Shown: in pieces, positions 57,270 to 64,000 of the stretch
Layout of the letters: each line of letters starts with the position of its first letter
Position numbering within the stretch: the first letter of the stretch is position 1
Assembly (NCBI RefSeq): GCF_020622345.1
Contig: NZ_JACNMO010000002.1
Location: forward strand, 186,001-250,000
Length of the DNA stretch: 64,000 bases
Source: Roseobacter weihaiensis
GTDB taxonomy: Bacteria; Pseudomonadota; Alphaproteobacteria; Rhodobacterales; Rhodobacteraceae
Direction: 5' to 3'
Notes under the pieces: model-generated
Databases searched by the model: none
Told to the model about the DNA's origin: nothing
What the model saw: the letters and a program-made list of their open reading frames with translations, nothing else
Program-made: the position numbers and the translations under genes

Positions 57270-58085
57270 AGGTCACTCCCTAAGATGTGCATGCGCCAAG
57301 TGTTCCACGACTTCGGGGGCAAGCTCCAATCATAATTTCTATTGTGTGTCATCGAAAAAATTAATTGACGGAAGTGTCCCTGGTCAGGGCTGTGCCGGCG
57401 TTCAGCTGGCATGTGAAACCCGGACCATCAGATTGCGATGGCCGTCCCTTGCCCCGGCGCGACATCCTGTAGCGCATCTTTGTGTCTCATCTCGAAAAGG
57501 ACCGTTTCATCTCAGGTCGGACCGCTGGCAATCTGGCCCGGATGGCTGACGGTGCAAAGGAGAGCGCAGGCAAAGAAAGACGGATTGATACGGGCAGATC
57601 GAACAGGTTGTCATGGATAGAGAATCCTAAAAGAGAAAAGTATTTTTTTCATATGCTTATCAAGCGTTCTTTATCTACTGCGATTGTATGATTCCTGCCC
57701 TTTGACCCGAGGTGGGTCGATCGACTGGCGCCACCTGGAAGCGCGCCAGGGACCGCGCTGATGGGGACCGCGCGCCCGATCATTACATCGCAATCCAGCG
57801 GCCCGAAGTGCTGTCTGTCAAGGCTCCACCCGTCCCGTCGTTGAGCACCATGACCTGCTTTTCTGCAAGCTGTTGGCAGCGCTGCCAGACAGGCCAGGAA
57901 GGATTGAAACAGTCGCGAAATTCGGCCGGTGCGACCGCCCGTCGGGTGAGCGAAATCGCTATGTCGATGCTGCACACAGCTTGTCGGTAGCATGCCGTAA
58001 CATGCTGGACAAACCGGCACCTCCGAGCCCGGATCGCCACGGTGGAGACGCCACTCGCCCGCCGGGGATCACGGTTCTATGCCCG
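57270..58085. other. Long gene-poor stretch, 816 bases
   Basis: No gene with good support was found. A reverse GTG frame at 57783-58040 (85 codons) has partly protein-like character (FNPSWPVWQRCQQLAEKQ) but no ribosome site and no family I recognise. AT-rich DNA at 57325-57370 and 57625-57690 could hold promoters for the reverse TRAP operon. It separates the catabolic island from opgG-opgH and may be an eroded region. Confidence 0.45.
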
Positions 58086-59966
58086 TTACTCCGCAGCGAT
58101 TGGTTGAGACGGTGAGGGTGTCATGGCGAACCGCCGGCGCTCAGCCTGGGCGTGGCATATGATGTCTTGTGGGGTCAGTTGCTCGGGCGTGCTGAGCTGT
58201 CGGGCTGACCAGCTTTTTGCGTTCAGGTTCACACTGCCGAGTGCGGACAGGGGTATGGCAAGAAACAGGCTTGCCGCAATCGGCGAAAGCCATGGTGTCA
58301 CGAGCCCCAGCAGAATCCCCGCGACCAACAACGTGCCGATAAGTGTTTCAAAGAAGTGAAACTTTGCCATTACGGCAAGGGAGTATGTCCCGCCGTGCCG
58401 TTGTTGCGGTGACCAGGTCTCACTGAACCCCACGGCCCTGCGGGCCACCGAGATCGATTGCTGCACCATCAGGATCGGGGCATAGGCGATTGACAGCAGA
58501 ATTTCCGTCACCACCGAGACGATGAACTGTGGTGTGCCGCCCACGTCCTGCATCCGAATGCCCGTGCGATGCGCGATCGCAGCCCCCATGAGTTTGGGCG
58601 CCAAGAGCATGGCGTACACAAACCCAAGGATGACCAGCCCATTCCCGGTGTTGGCATCCGGCCAGCTGACCTGCGGGTCAAACCCGCTGAAATAGCGCAC
58701 TGCATTGGTTTCTGTGCCGTCACCAAACAGCGCCCAGACAAGCAAAAGCGCAAGCCAGGCGGGTGAGACAAGATAGCTCATCACGCCGCAGAGCAGATGG
58801 AACCGTGAGGCCGCGTGAAAACCGCGTGTTCCAAGCAGCCGCAGATGTTGCAGGTTGCCTTGGCACCAGCGCCGGTCACGCAGGACAAAGTCGATCAACG
58901 TCGCGGGGGCCTCTTCATAGCTGCCCTCGATGTGTGGCAGGAAGTGGACCGACCACCCTGCACGCCGGAGCAGGGCGGCCTCGACAAAGTCATGTGACAG
59001 GATGAGCTGTGCGGCACCGCGCCGGGCCTTCAGCTTTGGCAGGCCGGCACAGGTGGCAAAGGCGGCGGTCCGGATGATGGCGTTGTGCCCCCAATAGTTG
59101 CCTTCCCGGTCTGTCCATCTTGCCAGCCCTTCGGCCGGGGCTGCGCCGTGAATGCGCGTTGCGAATTGCAGCATCCGGCCAAAAACCGTTTGCGCCCCGA
59201 TGAGTTTTGGAAACGACTGGACCAGCCCAGCCCCCGGCGACCGGGCCAGCGCATCGGTCAGCGCAACAATTGCAGAACCGCTCATAAGGCTGTCGGCGTC
59301 CAGAACCAGCATTGCGGGATAGGCTCCGCCGTAGCGTTCGATCCACTCGTTCAGATTGCCCACCTTGCAGTCAATATTTTCGGGCCTGCGGCGATAATAG
59401 ACCTTGCCGGGAAAGGAGGCCCGGAGGGTCTGGAACGCCAGCAGTTCCTGTTCGGCCGTGCGGGCGTCGCGCGTGTCGGAAAGCATGAAGAGCGTGAAAC
59501 TATGCGCTGTTTCTTCATTTTGCACCGCGGCCAACATCGCGGCGGCGTTGCCGAAGACATCGGATGTGACCTCGTTGTAGATCGGCATCAAAAGGGCCAC
59601 GTCGAGCGGTTTGACGGGACCCTTCTCCATTTCGCCGCAGGGCCGGGGGCGCAGCAATGTCACGACACCCACGAGTGCCGTGCTGACAGAGAGCGATATC
59701 CAGAAAAATGTAAAGGCGATCAACCCGACCACGACACCTTCAAACCAGGAAAACCCGTTCATGGCGAACCAGCCGGTAAAGGCGGCCAGCAGCCCCAAGG
59801 TCGCGATCATCGCCGGCAGAAAGACCACAACGCGCCACATGGGGGTCAGGGAGTGTGACCGTGTTGGCGGAGCGGTGGGATCCCTGAACGGCCGGTCCAG
59901 ATTCTGGATCGGTCGCAGCAGGGGTTTCGGTGCGGGCATTTGGCCCGCGTTTTGCAAAGGGGTCAT
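58086..59966 (-). CDS. opgH: Glucans biosynthesis glucosyltransferase OpgH
   Basis: OpgH builds the backbone of osmoregulated periplasmic glucan from UDP-glucose at the inner membrane. The 626-residue protein has two N-terminal helices, then a GT2 domain: LMPIYNEVTSDVFGNAAAML, the DADS motif in VLDADSLMSGS, and the C-terminal RDRRWCQGN of processive synthases. Further transmembrane helices follow. I chose the ATG at 59966, which overlaps the opgG stop as ATGA; earlier ATGs at 59987 and 59975 are possible. It is coupled to opgG. Confidence 0.9.
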   Translation of the reverse strand: MTPLQNAGQMPAPKPLLRPIQNLDRPFRDPTAPPTRSHSLTPMWRVVVFLPAMIATLGLLAAFTGWFAMNGFSWFEGVVVGLIAFTFFWISLSVSTALVGVVTLLRPRPCGEMEKGPVKPLDVALLMPIYNEVTSDVFGNAAAMLAAVQNEETAHSFTLFMLSDTRDARTAEQELLAFQTLRASFPGKVYYRRRPENIDCKVGNLNEWIERYGGAYPAMLVLDADSLMSGSAIVALTDALARSPGAGLVQSFPKLIGAQTVFGRMLQFATRIHGAAPAEGLARWTDREGNYWGHNAIIRTAAFATCAGLPKLKARRGAAQLILSHDFVEAALLRRAGWSVHFLPHIEGSYEEAPATLIDFVLRDRRWCQGNLQHLRLLGTRGFHAASRFHLLCGVMSYLVSPAWLALLLVWALFGDGTETNAVRYFSGFDPQVSWPDANTGNGLVILGFVYAMLLAPKLMGAAIAHRTGIRMQDVGGTPQFIVSVVTEILLSIAYAPILMVQQSISVARRAVGFSETWSPQQRHGGTYSLAVMAKFHFFETLIGTLLVAGILLGLVTPWLSPIAASLFLAIPLSALGSVNLNAKSWSARQLSTPEQLTPQDIICHAQAERRRFAMTPSPSQPIAAE

Positions 59967-61474
59967 GCTGTCCATCGATAGAGCCATACTTCGCTGACCG
60001 GTGTGTCGCCCTTGGCCAGTTGTGCACGCAATTCAATCCGTGTCGCATCCTGAGGCGAAAGGCGGAATGCCAGTCGCACCCCTCCGGTACCTGGATTGCG
60101 CTGCAAAATACCCTTGGATACCTTGCCAACATCCGCAGTGATCAGGGCCTGGATTTCAGAAAGATCTTCGCCAAAAAGGGCATGGTTGGCAAAATCGATT
60201 GCAATGATTGTGTCGATCTGGTCGGAGGCCTTGCCAATGCGTGTGTTCAACACGCGCGGCAGATCGGGCAGACCTGGCGCCTGATCGCCCCATTCCATCG
60301 CATAGCCAAAGCTGTGTCCGGACCCGGCAGTCATCGGTTCCGACGGGCGCCAATAGGCGACGATGTTGTCGTAGATTTCCTTATCGGCCGGGATTTCGAC
60401 CAGTTCCACGGTGCCGGCGCCCCAGTCCCCGTCCGGAATGATCCAGAGAGACGGGCGCCTTTCGTAATAGGCTTCCAGATCCGCGAATTTCTCAGGATCG
60501 CGGGTCCGCTGCATCAGGCCGAAGCCGCGTGGGTTTTTGTCCAGGAATACGCTGATTTCAAGCGCCTTCGGGTTTGCAAGCGGCCGCCATATCCGTTCGC
60601 CTTCGCCGTTCCACATCAAAAGGCCGTCGCTGTCGTGCACGCCGGGGCGGAAATCTTCGAAACGGCTGCGGTTGGTTTCATCGAACAGGAACATCGATGT
60701 GAGGGTGCCCAGCCCGACATGGTTCAGATCGACGCGCGGGAAGAGCGTGGCTGTCACCTCTACCCGGGTCGTGTCGCCGGGCGTTGTCCGGAACGAATAG
60801 GCCCCGGTGGTTGACGGCGAATCCAGCAGGGCGTGAACCGTGAATACCGTGTCCCCCGGGGCGGGAGCCTCGACCCAGAAATCGGTGAAATCGGGGAATT
60901 CCTCGCCGTCCGGGTCACCCGTGCGCAGCGCCAGACCTCGGGCCGACAACCCGTAGCCCTGACCTTTGGCCACCGCGCGGAAATAGCTTGCACCCTTGAA
61001 CGCGATGAATTCGTCAAAGTGATCGGGGGTGTTCAGTGTGGTCCGCAGGCGGAACCCGGAATATCCCATCGTATCATCCACCGGCAGATCGGGTAGATCG
61101 CCCCTGACCTCGAACAGCGACAGATCATAGCCGAGTGTTTTTGCAACGCCATCCTCCACAATGCTGATCGTTGCGGGACGCTTTGTGTAAAGCCCGGCGG
61201 TAAATAGATCCATTCTCAGCGGCCTGTCTTCATCGATCCAGATGCCGTTCTGGGGATCAAATTGGACCTTGTTGAAGTCTTCAAAAGACAGCTCTTGCCA
61301 CGCGGCGGGGATCAATGGCTTTGCCTGATACTCCTGCTGTGCCAATTTCCGGGCGTGGTCCCACAGCCATTCCGTGCTAAACGGCGTCTCGGCCGTTATC
61401 AGGTTTTCCACGGGCCAGGCGGCGGTCGCAGTGGATGCGAGCATGCCGGCCAAAAGAGCACGTCTTGAGATCAT
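59963..61474 (-). CDS. opgG: Periplasmic glucan biosynthesis protein OpgG/OpgD
   Basis: OpgG-type proteins shape the glucan made by OpgH in the periplasm. From the ATG at 61474 the product has 503 residues with a twin-arginine-like leader (ISRRALLAGMLASTATAAWP), which is typical of the OpgD branch. The beta-sandwich has the family motifs FKGASYFRAVAKGQGYGLSA, LTSMFLFDETNRSRFEDFRP, VHDSDGLLMWNGEGERIWRP and YYERRPSLWIIPDGDWGAG. The longer ATG at 61570 adds residues before the Arg pair. It precedes opgH with a four-base overlap. Confidence 0.9.
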   Translation of the reverse strand: MISRRALLAGMLASTATAAWPVENLITAETPFSTEWLWDHARKLAQQEYQAKPLIPAAWQELSFEDFNKVQFDPQNGIWIDEDRPLRMDLFTAGLYTKRPATISIVEDGVAKTLGYDLSLFEVRGDLPDLPVDDTMGYSGFRLRTTLNTPDHFDEFIAFKGASYFRAVAKGQGYGLSARGLALRTGDPDGEEFPDFTDFWVEAPAPGDTVFTVHALLDSPSTTGAYSFRTTPGDTTRVEVTATLFPRVDLNHVGLGTLTSMFLFDETNRSRFEDFRPGVHDSDGLLMWNGEGERIWRPLANPKALEISVFLDKNPRGFGLMQRTRDPEKFADLEAYYERRPSLWIIPDGDWGAGTVELVEIPADKEIYDNIVAYWRPSEPMTAGSGHSFGYAMEWGDQAPGLPDLPRVLNTRIGKASDQIDTIIAIDFANHALFGEDLSEIQALITADVGKVSKGILQRNPGTGGVRLAFRLSPQDATRIELRAQLAKGDTPVSEVWLYRWTA

Positions 61475-62199
61475 AACAACGGGGCTACCTTTCTTATTTG
61501 TTGGCCTTTTTGGGGCTGTGGTGCGTCTGCCGCATGCATCAAAAGCCCAGAGCCGGTAGAGGTTTTTCAATTGCTGTGGTCAGAGGTCGGCGAACTGTTT
61601 GATATATAAAGGGCAGGGGCCGACGTAACAAAGCAGCGGCCCTCAGAACGGCGAGGAATTGCTGACGTATTTCGCCATCAGGCCATGCGTCATGCGCCAG
61701 ATTTTGCCCATTGTGTGTCGGGCCTGCTGACAAGCGGATGACTGCAATCGCGCCAGAGGCGTCCCAGAGACAAAAAATGCCATGTAATGAACGCGTCACA
61801 GCCTGTCAGGGGCGGTTTTTGAGGCCCCGGGGGTGCTGTGGCAGGCCATCCGTTTCCACCGCCGGTACTGCGACATTCACCCGGACCCCCGACCGCGATA
61901 ATTCGCCAATGACCTTGGTTTATTGCCTAAAGATTAACAGGCTGTCGAAAAACTCTGGTTGGACTGGCCTTGGTTGCGGCAAATTTAGGCAAGTGTCCTT
62001 TCGGCGGGAGACCTGATGCGCGACCAGAAGACATCTCGGGACGCCGATGTTTTCCGATATCGGCCAGCAAGAACGTGTCCCGCTGTCCCATCCGCGTCGC
62101 AGGCGCTGAGCTCATGTCGATAGGGGCTGGCGCGCATTACGCTGCCTCTCGCCGCGGCTGGCTCGCGGCACGCCGAGGATCCGGGCCAGGCACATCTCA
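61475..62199. other. Gene-poor stretch, 725 bases
   Basis: No supported gene. A reverse frame at 61539-61799 and another at 61985-62278 are weak. Around 61935-61957 the sequence CAGGCTGTCGAAAAACTCTG resembles the ends of some insertion sequences, so a worn transposon end is possible, but no transposase or matching opposite end was found. Promoters for opgG should lie in 61480-61620. Confidence 0.4.
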
Positions 62200-63798
62200 T
62201 CAGCGGGGCACATGCGCGGCATTCCAAAAGTCTTCCGTAGGCAAAAGCGGTGGCTCCTGGCGTTGGTAAACCCGCCAAAGCCTGGTCTGTCGCACCGCTT
62301 TGAAATGTTTGCCGATGTAGGGGCCGTAGAGCTCTTCCATAAGGTCGGTCGTCGACTCGGCAATGGGGCGTTTGGGGATCATGATCACATCCACGCCCCC
62401 GAGCAGCGCGTCGGCTGAAAAGTGGAAATCTGCGTCAAAATTGCGTCCATCATGCATCCATGCCGTCCCCCCCTGCGGCGGGTTGAGCCCCACAAGCGAC
62501 GTCATGGGGCTGACGAAATCCATGACCAGAACCTTGGTCGGCGGTGGGCTGAGCGATTCCAGTACCGCGACCCCTTTTTCCAGGGATTCAGCATAGTTGG
62601 CGTAGAATTTGAACTGCCCGTCATCGAGGGTGTTGACCACACGGATGTCCTTGCCGTTTGGTGTGTTCAAGGCGATGCCCGCACCTGTTGCGACCATTGT
62701 GGCATGCAGCCCCAAGGCGGCCGCCGAGGACAACCCAACCGGGAGCATCAGGACGATCACCAACAAGGCCGCACCGCGTGTCATCATGTCGACGCTATAT
62801 GTCAAACCTTGTCGCCATTGGCGCGACAGGTGTTCGGCCGCAACGACCCCGCCTGCAAGCAAGGTCACGATGCCCCGGACCTGAAAATTCTGCATCAGCA
62901 ACGCATATCCCGCGCCCAGACAAAACCCGTAGAACAGAAAATCCGTAAAGCGGCCCCTTTGCCAAAGAGCCAGCCCTGCCAGACAGGCGAACACGATATA
63001 TTCGCCGGATGTCTCAAGCAGTGACACGACATAGTCGCGCAAGGGCAGCACGGCGCTGACGTTCGACGCAACGGCCAGATCCGCGATGTGCATCCGCGTG
63101 CCGCCCCAGAACATCTCGATAACGGCCCCTGACAGGCCCGTGAGCAGGATCGCAGCCGCCGCCCAACGTCGTTGCACGGGGTGCAACAGCATGAGGAATA
63201 GAAAGACCAATGCAACAACGCCGTAGGTTGCCTTTGTATACAGCATCATCAGGGTTAGCGCCGTCGCGGCCAGGGTGTCGCAGGCAACCTGATGACGTAG
63301 GGGCCGCTCCGGACGCAAATGCATGATCAAGAGGAGCCCGATCAGGGCCCAGCCGATCCGGTTGTAGAACATCGCAAAGGAGATGTTCATCACCATTTCC
63401 CCGGTGTTCACCGGCGTGATCATCAGCAAAAGCAGGAAGATGGCCCAGGGCACGGCGATCAGCGGTCTGACCCGCGTTCCAAGCACATGGATCATGATGG
63501 GTGCCGTCACGATCATCAGGGCGGCCAGTCCGACGGGCATCGCCAGCCCCAGATTGCCGGTGACCCAATACCCAAAGCCCGGAAGATAGAACGACAAGGG
63601 CCCCAGGGCGGTGTGAAAGTCGCGGTTCGGCACTTGGCCCTCGACCACCCGGTAGCCGCCATCGAGGAAGATTAGAAGGTCGTTGAAGTATCGGGACGTG
63701 GCTGTCGCCCCTGGCAGGATGAGGAGCGCGCTGCAGATTGCAATGGTCACGACAACGGTCAGGACAACGGGTGAGCGCATGTTGAAAGGGCGTGGCAT
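62200..63798 (-). CDS. Large polytopic membrane protein, possible GT-C glycosyltransferase
   Basis: The 532-residue protein has about eleven to twelve hydrophobic helices from residue 8 to about 370 and a soluble C-terminal part. Early in the chain there is LIFLDGGYRVVEGQVPNRDF, an acidic-aromatic loop after the first helix like that of GT-C (PMT/ArnT-like) glycosyltransferases. No definite catalytic residues can be named, and I do not recognise a family. I chose the ATG at 63798 behind AAGG; a TTG two codons earlier is possible. It lies close behind an SDR gene and may share its message. Confidence 0.6.
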   Translation of the reverse strand: MPRPFNMRSPVVLTVVVTIAICSALLILPGATATSRYFNDLLIFLDGGYRVVEGQVPNRDFHTALGPLSFYLPGFGYWVTGNLGLAMPVGLAALMIVTAPIMIHVLGTRVRPLIAVPWAIFLLLLMITPVNTGEMVMNISFAMFYNRIGWALIGLLLIMHLRPERPLRHQVACDTLAATALTLMMLYTKATYGVVALVFLFLMLLHPVQRRWAAAAILLTGLSGAVIEMFWGGTRMHIADLAVASNVSAVLPLRDYVVSLLETSGEYIVFACLAGLALWQRGRFTDFLFYGFCLGAGYALLMQNFQVRGIVTLLAGGVVAAEHLSRQWRQGLTYSVDMMTRGAALLVIVLMLPVGLSSAAALGLHATMVATGAGIALNTPNGKDIRVVNTLDDGQFKFYANYAESLEKGVAVLESLSPPPTKVLVMDFVSPMTSLVGLNPPQGGTAWMHDGRNFDADFHFSADALLGGVDVIMIPKRPIAESTTDLMEELYGPYIGKHFKAVRQTRLWRVYQRQEPPLLPTEDFWNAAHVPR

Positions 63799-63808
63799 AG
63801 GCAAGCCT

Positions 63809-64000
63809 TCAGAGTTTCAGACGTTTGAAGATCGGTTCGGGCAAGGCGCGAATGATGCCCATGATCAGCCGCCAGGCGCTTAAGACATAGACGACATTGG
63901 CGTTGCCGGTCTGCAGGCCCAGAATGCGCTGCGCAACGGCCTCGGGGGCGGCTGTCAGCGCGCCGGGCAAATCCATGCCTTCGGTCATTGAGGTGCGCAC
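63809..64000 (-). CDS. Short-chain dehydrogenase/reductase, C-terminal end (partial)
   Basis: Only the last 63 codons are inside the window; the gene begins past its right edge. The tail shows VRTSMTEGMDLPGALTAAPE-type pattern, then NVVYVLSAWRLIMGIIRALP and IFKRLKL. This is the C-terminus of classical SDR enzymes that often act in lipid or polysaccharide metabolism. It lies 10 bases upstream of the polytopic membrane protein gene in the same direction. Confidence 0.75.
   Translation of the reverse strand: MRTSMTEGMDLPGALTAAPEAVAQRILGLQTGNANVVYVLSAWRLIMGIIRALPEPIFKRLKL

Noticed and set aside
57783-58040. 85-codon reverse frame in the gap before opgH
   Set aside because: GTG start without ribosome site and no family match; kept only as a remark in the gap entry.

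Overview
The window reads as chromosomal DNA of an alphaproteobacterium of the order Rhodobacterales, most likely a marine Roseobacter-group member. The basis is the SciP-CtrA pair, an LpxI-type lipid A enzyme, an OpgG/OpgH pair, three intact TRAP transporters, a split set of DMT exporters, high GC with strong codon bias, and dense operons with 1-4 base overlaps. No rRNA, tRNA, CRISPR array or intact insertion sequence was seen.

Layout. 1-9.3 kb is a forward envelope operon: end of cdsA, dxr, rseP, a 44-residue membrane peptide, bamA, an OmpH/Skp chaperone, fabZ, lpxA, lpxI, lpxB. 9.4-16.1 kb holds mnmA (reverse), the cell-cycle genes sciP and ctrA, then ligA and recG. Just after recG there is a LexA-type box, a short membrane peptide and a terminated, structured RNA candidate. 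16.4-17.8 kb is a recently inactivated chemoreceptor gene. 17.9-22.5 kb has an IscU-like scaffold gene, hisI, gluQ, a methyltransferase, trmFO, a probable 6S RNA and a thioesterase. 22.6-24.4 kb is a DUF1127 peptide gene divergent from a MocR regulator with palindromic operators. 24.4-34.1 kb has rplM-rpsI, transporters, a TetR regulator, ppk2, metA and a FadL-like porin.

35.5-57.3 kb is an accessory catabolic island. A GntR/FCD regulator is divergent from a forward operon (PdxA-like dehydrogenase, TRAP system 1, AraD1/GguC-type FAH protein, TRAP system 2, cyclase-family hydrolase, hydroxyisobutyrate-dehydrogenase-like enzyme). This meets a reverse operon with an FAH-type dehydratase and 2-oxoglutarate-semialdehyde dehydrogenase. 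Nearly identical 17-bp palindromic sites lie in front of both operons, which suggests one regulon that turns a sugar acid into 2-oxoglutarate. A sugar-acid dehydratase gene beside the second site is wrecked by a stop codon, a frameshift and a large deletion, and a TRAP binding-protein remnant lies next to it. A further reverse operon has TRAP system 3, an RraA-like protein, a gamma-glutamyltransferase-family enzyme and a GhrA-like reductase, with a convergent LysR regulator.

58-64 kb holds the osmoregulated periplasmic glucan genes opgG-opgH, a large unidentified polytopic membrane protein, and the end of a short-chain dehydrogenase. The items most worth a second look are the shared-operator catabolic regulon with its decayed dehydratase, and the LexA-boxed small membrane protein with the adjacent structured RNA. 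All functions are inferred from reading motifs by eye; no database search was run.
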